A DNA stretch of 64,000 nucleotides from Methylobacterium sp. Leaf104 (GTDB lineage: Bacteria; Pseudomonadota; Alphaproteobacteria; Rhizobiales; Beijerinckiaceae), in contig NZ_LMMZ01000012.1 of the NCBI RefSeq assembly GCF_001422885.1, positions 250,388 through 314,387 on the forward strand. The letters are read 5' to 3'. Shown here piece after piece: positions 52,550 to 61,101 of this stretch (within the stretch, counting starts at the first letter, position 1; each line of letters starts with the position of its first letter). The notes beneath the pieces are model-generated. The model worked only from the letters and a program-made list of their open reading frames with translations. It ran no database searches and was not told the DNA's origin. Both the position numbers and the translations under genes were made by a program.

Positions 52550-52743
52550 GCCCGGAATCCCGAGGAGCGGTCGGACAGGCGTTCGCGCCAATGGGCGGGC
52601 ACCAGGGCGGGATCCGTCTCGGGCGCCCCCGCCAGGACATCGATGAGGTCGGAGAAGCGGTGCAGGCGCAGGTCGAGGGCCGAGCCGTCCCACCAGGCGA
52701 TCCGCGCGTAGCCGCGCAGCCAATCCAGCGTGCGTTCCATCAT
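52546..52743 (-). CDS. Very small hypothetical protein, first in a two-gene operon
   Basis: 65-residue protein (MMERTLDWLRGYARIAWWDG and onward) rich in Trp/Arg/Asp. Overlaps the start of the CxC-motif gene (52546-52549, ATGA). Two adjacent ATGs (52743 and 52740) are possible starts. Upstream (52744-52951) is an AT-richer stretch with the dyad TTGGC-N9-GCCAA that may hold the promoter. No function recognised. Confidence 0.5.
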   Translation of the reverse strand: MMERTLDWLRGYARIAWWDGSALDLRLHRFSDLIDVLAGAPETDPALVPAHWRERLSDRSSGFRA

Positions 52744-52951
52744 CCGCTCTCCTCTTGCGATCGGCGCTCCGTGGAGAGGGTTTGAAAGCTTAAACACCGC
52801 TTGGCAAGCAATTCGCCAAACATTGGAATCGATTGAATCTTCCGTAATCCGAACCTTCTATTGTTCTCGATTTGGAAGAATTCCATCCGCAAGGGAAAAG
52901 CCGCGTGCCGGCCGATGCTTGACCGTGCGACGGGGCGGGCAGGAGCGAGTT

Positions 52952-53392
52952 TCAGCCGCGATAGGCCACCAGGACCGCACCGGCCGCGATCAGGGCGACG
53001 CCGATCCAGTTCGGCAGGGTCAGGCTCTCGCCGAGCAGAATCACCCCGAGGATCGCCACCAGGACGACGCTGAGCTTGTCGAGGGGCGCCACCCGCGCCG
53101 CGTCCCCGAGCGCGAGGGCGCGGAAGTAGCAGAGCCAGGAAGCGCCGGTGGCGAGGCCCGAGGCCACGAGGAAGCCGACGCTGCGGCCCGGGATCGCCGT
53201 GAGGCCGGGCGCCTGCCCGGTGCCGACCAGGATCGCGCCCGTGAGGGCGAGGATCACCACGGTGCGCACGAAGGTCGCGACGTCGGGCTGCACGCCGGTG
53301 ACGCCGACCTTCGCCAGGATGGCGGTGAGGGCGGCGAAGACGGCCGAGAGCAGGGCCCAGAAGCGCCAGGATTGCAGCAGCGCGCTCAGCAT
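52952..53392 (-). CDS. Half-size EamA/DMT-family transporter
   Basis: 146-residue inner-membrane protein with five hydrophobic helices and a single EamA repeat. The family's GASWLCYFRALALGDAARVAP motif and LLGESLTLPNWIGVALIAAG end are present. Two repeats are normal for EamA proteins, so this half-size form likely dimerises. It starts 19 bases after crcB on the same strand, suggesting co-expression. Substrate unknown. Confidence 0.85.
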   Translation of the reverse strand: MLSALLQSWRFWALLSAVFAALTAILAKVGVTGVQPDVATFVRTVVILALTGAILVGTGQAPGLTAIPGRSVGFLVASGLATGASWLCYFRALALGDAARVAPLDKLSVVLVAILGVILLGESLTLPNWIGVALIAAGAVLVAYRG

Positions 53393-53411
53393 GACGAGGG
53401 TCCGGCCGGCC

Positions 53412-53780
53412 TCACAGGATCATCCGCATGACCATCAGGCCGAGAAGCAGGCCGGCGAACCCGAGGACCACCGAGCCGAGGATGTAGATGATGGCCGCCG
53501 CCACCTCGCCGCGCTCCAGCAGGAGGATGCCGTCGAGGGCATAGGACGAGAAGGTGGTGAAGCCCCCGAGCACGCCGGTGGCCAGGAACAGCCGCACGGG
53601 CTGGCTGCCGCTGCGCATGGCGTACCAGCCCGCCAGTACCCCCATCAGGATCGAGCCGAGGATGTTGATGCCCATCGTGCCGTAGGGAAAGGCGGTGCCG
53701 AAGCGCAGGGCGGCGAGGCCGACGCCGTGCCGGGCCATGCCGCCGAGGCCGGCCCCGAGAAAGACGATGAGAAACCCCAT
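53412..53780 (-). CDS. crcB: Fluoride ion channel CrcB/Fluc
   Basis: 122-residue inner-membrane protein with four helices forming a dual-topology dimer that exports fluoride. Conserved motifs: GAGLGGMARHGVGL, FPYGTMGINILGSILMG (channel Asn), and ATGVLGGFTTFSSYALDG (the TTFS phenylalanine box). No fluoride riboswitch is recognisable in its leader. Upstream of the half-size EamA gene. Confidence 0.95.
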   Translation of the reverse strand: MGFLIVFLGAGLGGMARHGVGLAALRFGTAFPYGTMGINILGSILMGVLAGWYAMRSGSQPVRLFLATGVLGGFTTFSSYALDGILLLERGEVAAAIIYILGSVVLGFAGLLLGLMVMRMIL

Positions 53781-54183
53781 GCGGGCATGTTCTCCCTGAA
53801 GCCGGCCGCCGGCCCGGCCCTGCGCACAGGATACGCCTCGAACGCATCCGGTTCGCCGGCCGAGCGCGGCTTACCCCCGAGGTTCACAGGGCACGGCCCG
53901 GCGGTCGCACCGATCCGCGCGCCGGCCCTCGGCCGCCGCCCCCGGCGTCATCGCGTGGGCGGGGCGCCGCCCCCAGCGTTACGAAGCGGAAAACAGGAAT
54001 TCTCCACAAGATGCGCCGCGGTTTATCTCGGATTAACCAAGTTGCGGCTGAATAGCGTCAGTTAAGGTTGATGTTTTCCTAACAGGCACCTGCTGCACTT
54101 CGCGTCGTCGCTTAACCTTTTCTTGAGGTCTGCGCGGCGGGAGGGGGTGCCGGTTCGGGAACCGCGTATCCGAGTTCGCCCGC
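53781..54183. other. 403-bp divergent promoter region rich in TTAACC-type motifs
   Basis: Between crcB (minus) and the DUF2778 gene (plus). The right half is clearly more AT-rich than its surroundings. It contains TTAACC at 54033-54038, GTTAAGG at 54061-54067, CCTAAC at 54078-54083 and CTTAACC at 54111-54117, two of them as imperfect dyads. It probably carries the promoter and operator of the DUF2778 gene. No gene seen. Confidence 0.5.
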
Positions 54184-55278
54184 ATGAACGACGCTGTGTA
54201 CCCGCTCGGCCGCCGCCTCCGCCGCCGTCGTCGTCGGACCCACGGGCAGGGGCTCCTGCGGACCTCCGCGGCGGCCCTCCTCTGCGCCGCCTTCCCGCAC
54301 CTGACCGCGCCGGACGGTCCCGTCCCGGCCGGACCGGGCCGGCCGGCGCTGGCCACCGTCTCCGCGCCCGGCGCCTATGCCTGGATGCTCGACCCGACCC
54401 CGGCCCTCGGCACCGCGGCGCGCGGCCTGACCCGGGCCGCCCCGCTCAGCGCCGCCCTGGTGCCGCCCGCCCGTGCGGACAGGTCAATACTGGCGATGGC
54501 GCCGCCGCGCCCGGCGCCCGCTCCGGCGGCAGCCCCGGTCCGGATCGCGCAGGCGCTGCCCCAGACCATCCCGCTGCCGGTGCCACGCCCGGCCGGCCTC
54601 GTGGCGCAGGCCGAGCCGGCGCGCCTGGCCCTGCGCTCCGCCCCGGCCCTGCGCTCGCTCGCCGCCCGCCGGACCCAGGTCGCCCGCGCCAGCGCCGATG
54701 CCGCGGCCGAGCGCTCGTTCTTCGACACGGTGTTCGGCACGCGTCCCGACCCCGAGCCCCAGCCGCGGACCACCCTCGCCTACGCGGCGGTGGACCCCAG
54801 CGTCGATCCGGGTCCGCGCCGGGTGATCGAGAGCAGCCCCGCGGTCGGCGCCGGCACGGCCGTCTACGACATCACCGCCCGCACCGTGACCCTGCCGAGC
54901 GGGGAGCGCCTCGAGGCCCATTCCGGCCTCGGCGAGAGCATGGACAATCCGCGCCACGTCCACCGCCGGATGCGCGGCTCGACCCCGCCCGGCACCTACG
55001 ACCTCACCGAGCGCGAGGCCCTGTTCCACGGCGTGCGGGCGATCCGGCTCAACCCGGTGGGCGGCAGCGCGGCGATCCACGGCCGCGACGGCATCCTGGC
55101 CCACACCTACATGCTCGGCCCCAGCGGCGCCTCGAACGGCTGCGTCTCGTTCAAGGACTACAACCGCTTCCTCCAGGCCTATCTCCGCGGCGAGGTCCGC
55201 CGCCTCGTCGTGGTCGCCGGCCGCGGCGATGCGGGCCCGACCTTCGCCGAGCGCCTGTTCGGCCGCGCCACGCGATAA
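54184..55278 (+). CDS. DUF2778 (Tlde1-like) L,D-transpeptidase-fold protein
   Basis: 364-residue protein. An Arg-rich start and helix (residues 12-38) export or anchor it. A roughly 165-residue Ala/Pro-rich linker follows. The C-terminal DUF2778 domain has HRRMRGSTPPGTYDLTERE, FHGVRAIRLNPVGG, and the catalytic region IHGRDGILAHTYMLGPSG with SNGCVSF (His and Cys). Tlde1 proteins cut or exchange peptidoglycan peptides and some are type VI toxins. No immunity or secretion genes are nearby, so a housekeeping cell-wall role is likelier. Confidence 0.85.
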   Translation: MNDAVYPLGRRLRRRRRRTHGQGLLRTSAAALLCAAFPHLTAPDGPVPAGPGRPALATVSAPGAYAWMLDPTPALGTAARGLTRAAPLSAALVPPARADRSILAMAPPRPAPAPAAAPVRIAQALPQTIPLPVPRPAGLVAQAEPARLALRSAPALRSLAARRTQVARASADAAAERSFFDTVFGTRPDPEPQPRTTLAYAAVDPSVDPGPRRVIESSPAVGAGTAVYDITARTVTLPSGERLEAHSGLGESMDNPRHVHRRMRGSTPPGTYDLTEREALFHGVRAIRLNPVGGSAAIHGRDGILAHTYMLGPSGASNGCVSFKDYNRFLQAYLRGEVRRLVVVAGRGDAGPTFAERLFGRATR

Positions 55279-55282
55279 GAAA

Positions 55283-55310
55283 GCGCCGCGCCCCCGAGGG
55301 GACGCGGCGC
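55283..55310. terminator. Bidirectional terminator hairpin
   Basis: GCGCCGCG at 55283-55290 and CGCGGCGC at 55303-55310 are perfect arms, with further C/G pairing inside the loop. It lies between the DUF2778 stop (55278) and the convergent molybdenum-subunit stop (55338). Confidence 0.65.
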
Positions 55311-55337
55311 CCGTTCGTCGGGTCGGGTGGTCCGGGG

Positions 55338-57590
55338 TCAGCCGATGATCTTGTCGATCGTGATCGGCAGCTCGCGGATGCGCTTGCCGGTGGCGTGGAA
55401 GACCGCGTTGGCCACCGCCGCCGCCGTGCCGACGATGCCGATCTCGCCGAGGCCCTTCACCCCCATCGGGTTGGCCTTGTCGTCCTCGTCCACGAAGATC
55501 ACGTCGATGTCGTGGATGTCGGCATGCACCGGCACGTGGTACTCGCCGAGGTTGTGGTTCATGAACCGGCCGATGGTGTGGTCGAGCATGGATTCCTCCT
55601 CCAGCGCCGAGCCGATGCCCATCACCACGCCGCCGAGGATCTGGCTGCGCGCCGTCTTGGTGTTGAGGATCTTGCCCGCCGCGATCGCCGAGACGACGCG
55701 GGTCACGCGCACCACGCCGAGATCCTCGTCGACCTTCACCTCGGCGAAGATCGCCGAGTGGGTGTAGCCGGCGAATTCCTGGGAATGGTTGGAATCCGGG
55801 CCGGCCGAGCCGGTGGCCTCGATCCTGTCCATCCCGGCCTTCGCCATCACCTCCGTGATCGCGATGCCGCGGGACGGGTCGCCCGCCACGGAGATGCGCC
55901 CCGCCTTGAAGACCGCGCGGTCGAAATCGACGTTGGCCAGGGGCGAATCGTCGAGGCCGCGGGCGAGGGTGAAGACCTGGGCGGCGATGTCGCGGCAGGC
56001 CCGCATCACCGCGGTGCCGGAGGAGGCCGCGGTCCAGGACCCGCCGGCGATGGGCGCGTCGGCGAGCTTCGAATCGCCGAGCTTCGTCGTCACGTCCGCC
56101 ATCGTCAGGCCGAGCGCGTCGGCGGCGATCTGGGTCAGGATGGTGTAGGTGCCGGTGCCGATGTCGCCGGTCTGGTTGCCAACCACGAGCTTGCCGTCCG
56201 CGGTGAGGGTCGCCTGGGCGCTCGACTGCTGCATCAGGGCCTCCCAGATGCCGGTGGCCATGCCCCAGCCCACGAGCTCGCGGCCCTCCTTCATGGAGCG
56301 CGGCTCCGGGTTGCGGGCCGACCAGCCGAAGCGCTCGGCGCCCTGCGCATAGGCGGCGCGCAGGGACTTGGAGCTGAACGGCTTGTCCTGGGTCCGGTCC
56401 TTCTCGGCGTAATTCCGCAGGCGCAGGTCGATCGGGTCCTGGCCGGTCTCGTAGGCGAGCTCGTCCATGGCGATCTCGAGGGCGAACACGCCCGTCACCG
56501 CCCCCGGCGCGCGCATGTCGGAGGGGGTGTAGGTGTCGATCTTGGCGAGGCGGTAGTCGAGGGCGACGTTCGGGCAGTCGTAGAGGATGCCCGACCAGTT
56601 CACGACCACCTCCTGGTAATCCTCGAAGCCGGAGGTGCCGGAGATCGCCTCGTGCCGGACGGAGGTCAGCGCGCCATCGGATTCGGCGCCGAGGGCGATG
56701 GTCTGGCGCACGTCGGGCCGGTAGCCGAAGGTGAACATCTGGTCGCGGGTCAGGGTCACCCGCACCGAGCGCTCCAGCTCCCGCGCGGCCATCACGGCGA
56801 GGAAGAGCTGGTATTGCGGGCGCAGCCCCGAGCCGAAACCGCCGCCGAGATAGGGATTGAGGACGTGGACGTCGTCCTTCTTCATCCCGAACACGCCGGT
56901 GATGTAGCCGAGGCTGTTCGAGACGCCCTGGATCTTGTCGTAGACGGTGAGCTTGCCGCCGCCCTCCCAGACCACGGTCGAGGCGTGGGGCTCCATCGGG
57001 TTATGGTGCTCCACGGCCATGTGGTAGTGGTTGGTGAGCCGGACCGGGGCGGCCTCGTAGGCGCCGTCCGCATCGCCCCAGGGCGCCGGCGGCGGCTTGA
57101 TGCCGGAGCGCTTCTTCGGCGGCACGTAGGCCACGTCCTCCAGGGTCCGCAGGTCGGTGGTCGGCGCATCGGCCTCGTAGGTGAGCTTCACCAGCGAGGC
57201 GGCGTAGCGGGCCGTGCCGAAATCCTCCGCCACCACCAGGGCCACGGGCTGGCCGCTGTAATGGACCTTGTCGTCGTAGAGCGGCCGGAAGGGCGAGCCG
57301 GGGGGCGCGACCTGGTCCTGGTAATTGTAGTCGAGCCAGGCGGTGCGCGGCCGGTTCGCGTGGGTGAAGACCTTGAGGACGCCGGGCACCGCCTCGGCGG
57401 CGGCCGTGTCGATGGAGAGGATGCGGCCGCGGGCGATGCCGCTCGAGACCACGTAGCCGTGGGTCAGGCCGGGGGCGGCGAATTCGCCGGCATACTTCGC
57501 CTGGCCGGTGACCTTGGCCGGGCCGTCGACGCGGCTCTGCGCGGTGCCGACATAGGTGTCGGTGCCTGAGGTGCTGATGCTGTGGGCCAT
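55338..57590 (-). CDS. Molybdenum-cofactor subunit of an aldehyde-oxidising hydroxylase (PaoC/YagR type)
   Basis: 750-residue large subunit of the xanthine oxidase family that binds the molybdopterin-cytosine cofactor. The ATG at 57590 gives MAHSISTSGTDTYVGTAQSR and then DGPAKVTGQAKYAGEFAAPG, the usual N-terminal domain. The cofactor region GGGFGSGLRPQYQLFLAVMA and the catalytic Glu in VKGLGEIGIVGTAAAVANAV are intact. Third gene after the 2Fe-2S and FAD subunits, 11 bases downstream of the latter. It likely oxidises aldehydes. The precise substrate is unknown. Confidence 0.92.
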   Translation of the reverse strand: MAHSISTSGTDTYVGTAQSRVDGPAKVTGQAKYAGEFAAPGLTHGYVVSSGIARGRILSIDTAAAEAVPGVLKVFTHANRPRTAWLDYNYQDQVAPPGSPFRPLYDDKVHYSGQPVALVVAEDFGTARYAASLVKLTYEADAPTTDLRTLEDVAYVPPKKRSGIKPPPAPWGDADGAYEAAPVRLTNHYHMAVEHHNPMEPHASTVVWEGGGKLTVYDKIQGVSNSLGYITGVFGMKKDDVHVLNPYLGGGFGSGLRPQYQLFLAVMAARELERSVRVTLTRDQMFTFGYRPDVRQTIALGAESDGALTSVRHEAISGTSGFEDYQEVVVNWSGILYDCPNVALDYRLAKIDTYTPSDMRAPGAVTGVFALEIAMDELAYETGQDPIDLRLRNYAEKDRTQDKPFSSKSLRAAYAQGAERFGWSARNPEPRSMKEGRELVGWGMATGIWEALMQQSSAQATLTADGKLVVGNQTGDIGTGTYTILTQIAADALGLTMADVTTKLGDSKLADAPIAGGSWTAASSGTAVMRACRDIAAQVFTLARGLDDSPLANVDFDRAVFKAGRISVAGDPSRGIAITEVMAKAGMDRIEATGSAGPDSNHSQEFAGYTHSAIFAEVKVDEDLGVVRVTRVVSAIAAGKILNTKTARSQILGGVVMGIGSALEEESMLDHTIGRFMNHNLGEYHVPVHADIHDIDVIFVDEDDKANPMGVKGLGEIGIVGTAAAVANAVFHATGKRIRELPITIDKIIG

Positions 57591-57600
57591 GGGGGTTCCT

Positions 57601-58614
57601 TCAGGCGATGCGCTTGTCGGACTGCGACTGGGGCGTGCCGGCGGCGGCCTGGGCGAGGCCGCGAATGAGCGCGCGCCGCGCGAGTTCGATCTTGAAGCCG
57701 TTCTCGGATTGGGGTCGCGCCTCGGCCACCACGATGTTGGCGGCGGCGGCGAAGGTCTCGTGGGTGGCCGGCTTGCCGACCAGGAAGGCCTCGGCCTGGG
57801 CATCGCGCCAGGGCTTGTGGGCGACGCCCCCGAGGGCGAAGCGCGCGCTCCGGATGGTGTCGCCGTCGAGCTTGATCACGGCCGCCACCGAGACCAGGGC
57901 GAAGGCGTAGGAGAGCCGGTCGCGCAGCTTCAGGTAGGTGTGGTGGGCGCCGAATTCCTCGTCGGGCAGGTCGACCGAGAGCACGATCTCGTCGGCCGCC
58001 AGGGTGGTGTCCCGCTCCGGCATGTCGCCCGGCAGGCGGTGGAACTCCGCGAACGGGATGGTGCGCTCGCCCCCCGGCCCGGCGACGCGGACCTGGGCTT
58101 CGAGGGCGGCGAGCGCCACGCACATGTCGGAGGGATGCGTGGCGATGCAGGACGGGCTCGTCCCGAAAATGGCGTGGATGCGGTTGACCCCGCCGATGGC
58201 GGCGCAGCCGGTGCCGGGCTCGCGCTTGTTGCAGGGCGTGGCGTCGTCGTAGAAATAGTAGCAGCGGGTACGCTGCAGCAGGTTGCCGCCAGTGGTGGCG
58301 GCGTTGCGCAGCTGGCCCGAGGCGCCGGCCAGGATCGCGCTCGACAGCAGCGGATAGCGGGCCTGCACCTGCGCGTCGTAGGCCACGGTCGAATTCGTCA
58401 CCAGGGCACCGAGGCTGAGGCCGCCGTCGCGCGCTTCGATCCGGTCGAGGGGCAGGCGGGTGATGTCGACGAGGCGCTCCGGGCGCTCGACATTGTACTT
58501 CATCAGGTCGACGAGATTGGTGCCGCCCGCGATGAAGCGGGCCTGGGCGCCGGAGGCGATCGCGCGAACCGCCTCGTCCACGGTGGTCGGGCGGACGTAG
58601 TCGAAGCGGTTCAT
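57601..58614 (-). CDS. FAD subunit of the molybdenum hydroxylase (PaoB/YagS type) with 4Fe-4S loop
   Basis: 337-residue FAD-binding subunit (CO dehydrogenase medium-subunit fold). FAD motif FIAGGTNLVDLMKYNVERPE. A Cys-rich insertion at about residues 115-145 (RTRCYYFYDDATPCNKREPG followed by TGC) matches the extra 4Fe-4S cluster found in E. coli PaoB. The ATG at 58614 overlaps the 2Fe-2S gene stop by four bases (ATGA). Electron flow: Mo to 2Fe-2S to FAD. Confidence 0.92.
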   Translation of the reverse strand: MNRFDYVRPTTVDEAVRAIASGAQARFIAGGTNLVDLMKYNVERPERLVDITRLPLDRIEARDGGLSLGALVTNSTVAYDAQVQARYPLLSSAILAGASGQLRNAATTGGNLLQRTRCYYFYDDATPCNKREPGTGCAAIGGVNRIHAIFGTSPSCIATHPSDMCVALAALEAQVRVAGPGGERTIPFAEFHRLPGDMPERDTTLAADEIVLSVDLPDEEFGAHHTYLKLRDRLSYAFALVSVAAVIKLDGDTIRSARFALGGVAHKPWRDAQAEAFLVGKPATHETFAAAANIVVAEARPQSENGFKIELARRALIRGLAQAAAGTPQSQSDKRIA

Positions 58615-59117
58615 TTCGCGGCTCCCGCGTGCATCACGTCTTCGATGGCGTCGACGATGTTGGTGTAGGCGCCGCAGCGGCAGATGTTGCCGCTCATCGC
58701 CTCCCGGATCTCGTCCCGCGACTGGGCGTGGCCCTCGGCGAGCATGCCCACGGCCGAGCAGAGCTGGCCGGGCGTGCAGTAGCCGCACTGGAAGGCGTCG
58801 TGCTCGACGAAGGCGGCCTGGAGCGGGTGCAGCCCCTCAGTCCCGGCCAATCCCTCGACGGTGGTGATGCTGGCCCCGTCCTTCATCACCGCGAGCGTCA
58901 GGCAGGAATTGATGCGGGTGCCGTTCACCAGCACCGTGCAGGCGCCGCACTGGCCGTGGTCGCAGCCCTTCTTGGTGCCGGTGAGGTCGAGATCCTCGCG
59001 CAGGAGGTCGAGGAGGGTGGTCCAGGGGGCGACCTGCAGCGCACGGGCCTCGCCGTTGATCGTCAGGGTGATGCCGATGGTGTTCGCCGCGGAGGGCGAA
59101 CCGCTTTCGATGAGCAT
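58611..59117 (-). CDS. 2Fe-2S subunit of the molybdenum hydroxylase (PaoA/YagT type)
   Basis: 168-residue electron-transfer subunit. The plant-type 2Fe-2S cluster is ligated by CDHGQCGACTVLVNGTRINSC. The second all-helical cluster is in FQCGYCTPGQ and GNICRCGAY. The start MLIESGSPSAANTIGITLTI has no Tat signal, unlike periplasmic E. coli PaoA, so this complex is probably cytoplasmic. First gene of the three-subunit operon. Confidence 0.92.
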   Translation of the reverse strand: MLIESGSPSAANTIGITLTINGEARALQVAPWTTLLDLLREDLDLTGTKKGCDHGQCGACTVLVNGTRINSCLTLAVMKDGASITTVEGLAGTEGLHPLQAAFVEHDAFQCGYCTPGQLCSAVGMLAEGHAQSRDEIREAMSGNICRCGAYTNIVDAIEDVMHAGAAK

Positions 59118-59509
59118 GGCGGTATCCGTGACTTGCGGGCCGGGACGGGCACGGCACCGCTGGATTTCGAGACAGGGTCGCAGGGGCCGTGGCGGGGAAA
59201 AATCATCCGCCCCGGGCCGGTCCACTCGATAACAGTTCCAAAAAGCCGGTGTTCCCGCCGGGCGTGCACGGGCCGATGCCGCGCAGGTCCGGCGGATACG
59301 CTGCGGGGTGGCGTCGACGCGCACCGGTGACTTAAGGTGTCCGGCGCGCCGATCCGCTCGACAGGTCCGGTCCCTCGGCCGCATGGCCCGAGGCGGTGCC
59401 CTGGAGCGCTTGCCTCGGGCGGTTGCCTGGAGCGGTGCTCTGGAGCGGTTGCTTGGCCCATCCCCCATGGGCTAACCCGGTGCCGCCCGCCTTCGATCAA
59501 GGACGCCCG
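59118..59509. other. 392-bp divergent region with tandem repeats
   Basis: Between the 2Fe-2S gene (minus) and the M20 dipeptidase gene (plus). It contains a 13-nt tandem repeat array at 59388-59452 and a hairpin at 59456-59472. No supported gene. Confidence 0.6.
59388..59452 (+). repeat. 13-nt tandem repeats in the leader of the M20 dipeptidase gene
   Basis: Four adjacent 13-nt units (59401-59413, 59414-59426, 59427-59439, 59440-59452) follow the pattern CTGGAGCGGTTGC with few changes, and a fifth degenerate unit precedes them at 59388-59400. The last unit ends 57 bases before the start codon. A hairpin GCCCAT/ATGGGC at 59456-59472 follows. Confidence 0.8.
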
Positions 59510-60904
59510 ATGACCGCGCTCGCTCCCGTTCTCAACGACATCGACCGCGACCTCGACAACGCCCTGGAGCGGCTCTTCGCCTTCCTGCGCATCCCCTCGA
59601 TCTCCACCGATCCGGCCTTCGCGCCCCAGTGCCGCGATGCCGCCACCTGGCTCGCCGGCACCCTGACGGCCCTGGGCTTCGAGACCGGCATCCACGAGAC
59701 CTCCCTGCACCCGGTGGTGCTGGCCCATCGGCCGAAGCCCGGCACCCCGCACGTTCTGTTCTACGGGCACTACGACGTGCAGCCGGTGGACCCCCTGGCC
59801 CTCTGGGAGACCCCGCCCTTCGAGCCGCGCCTCGCCCTGAACGCCAAGGGCGAGAAGCAGATCGTCGGGCGCGGCGCGTCCGACGACAAGGGTCAGGTGA
59901 TGACCTTCGTGGAGGCCTGCCGGGCGCATCTGGCGATGGCGGGCGAGCTGCCCTGCGGCGCCACCATCCTGATCGAGGGCGCCGAGGAGAACGGCTCGCA
60001 GGGCCTGCCCGAATGGGTCGCGGCCAACCGGGACAAGCTCGCCGCCGACATCGTGCTCGTGTGCGACACCAGCATGTGGAATCCGACCACGCCGGCCATC
60101 ACCACCTCCCTGCGCGGCCTCGCCTATTTCGAGGTGAAGGTGACCTGCGCCGACCGTGACCTGCATTCGGGCTTCTTCGGCGGTGCGGCGCGCAACCCGA
60201 TCCACGTCCTGTCCAAGATCATCGCCGACCTGCACGATGCCGACGGGAAGGTCGCGCTGCCGGGCTTCTACGAGGGCGTGCGCGAGACGCCGCCGGAGGT
60301 GCTGGAGCAGTGGCGCGGCCTCGACTTCACGGCCGAGACGTTCCTCGGGCCCATCGGCCTGTCGGAGCCGGCCGGCGAGCGCGGCCGCATGCTGATCGAG
60401 CTGATCCAGTCGCGCCCCGCCTGCGACGTCAACGGCATCATCGGCGGCTATACCGGCGAGGGCACCAAGACGGTGATCGCTGCCGAAGCCAGCGCCAAGG
60501 TCTCGTTCCGCCTCGTCGACGACCAGGATCCCGAGCGGCTCGCCCGCACCTTCGAGGCCTTCGTGCGCGAGAGAATCCCGGCCGACTGCTCGGTGGAGGT
60601 GATCTGCTACAAGGGCAGCCGCGCCATCAGCCTGCCCTTCGACATGCCCGAGCTCGAGACCGCCCGCGCGGCGCTGGCCGAGGAATGGGGCGTGCCCGCC
60701 GTGACCATCGGCGCCGGCGGCTCGATCCCGATCGTGGGCGACTTCAAGCGCCTGCTGGATCGCAACACGCTCCTGATCGGCTTCGGCCTCGACGACGACC
60801 GCATCCACTCGCCCAACGAGAAGTACGACCTGAACAGCTTCCACAAGGGCACCCGCTCCTGGGCCCGCATCCTGGCGGCCTTCGGCGGGCAGCGGGCCGG
60901 CTGA
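59510..60904 (+). CDS. M20-family dipeptidase (carnosinase/CNDP type)
   Basis: 464-residue cytoplasmic metallodipeptidase. Metal ligands in FYGHYDVQPVDPLALW (His, Asp), the bridging Asp in GRGASDDKGQVMTFVEA, base and metal Glu in GAEENGSQGLPEWV, and DLHSGFFGGAARNPIHVL for the dimer interface. The C-terminal ligand is in DDRIHSPNEKYDL (His). The start at 59510 has an AGGA-like site (CAAGGACG). It cleaves small dipeptides. Distinct from the M20 enzyme in the ABC operon. Confidence 0.9.
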   Translation: MTALAPVLNDIDRDLDNALERLFAFLRIPSISTDPAFAPQCRDAATWLAGTLTALGFETGIHETSLHPVVLAHRPKPGTPHVLFYGHYDVQPVDPLALWETPPFEPRLALNAKGEKQIVGRGASDDKGQVMTFVEACRAHLAMAGELPCGATILIEGAEENGSQGLPEWVAANRDKLAADIVLVCDTSMWNPTTPAITTSLRGLAYFEVKVTCADRDLHSGFFGGAARNPIHVLSKIIADLHDADGKVALPGFYEGVRETPPEVLEQWRGLDFTAETFLGPIGLSEPAGERGRMLIELIQSRPACDVNGIIGGYTGEGTKTVIAAEASAKVSFRLVDDQDPERLARTFEAFVRERIPADCSVEVICYKGSRAISLPFDMPELETARAALAEEWGVPAVTIGAGGSIPIVGDFKRLLDRNTLLIGFGLDDDRIHSPNEKYDLNSFHKGTRSWARILAAFGGQRAG

Positions 60905-61101
60905 GCGGCCCCGTCGTCTCCCGTGACGCGCGGCGTCCCAGCCTGGAGCTTGGGGCCGCCCCCCCTGGGGACGCGCAAGACGACGCGCCGTCGCCGACCG
61001 GCGCGAGACGGGGCGCGAGCCTCCGCCGAGCGGGGAGGATCGGGCGACCTTCGACCGTCCGCGATCCGCGGATCCACGCTCCGCCCGAGTCCCAAGGCCG
61101 C

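Noticed and set aside
53781..53900. A fluoride riboswitch before crcB
   Set aside because: The conserved GAUGG and AACCGCC core segments are not visible on the minus strand.
54123..57569. A long plus-strand frame spanning the DUF2778 gene and the molybdenum subunit
   Set aside because: It crosses a terminator and overlaps two real genes in other frames, with a repetitive His/Gly/Arg-rich translation.
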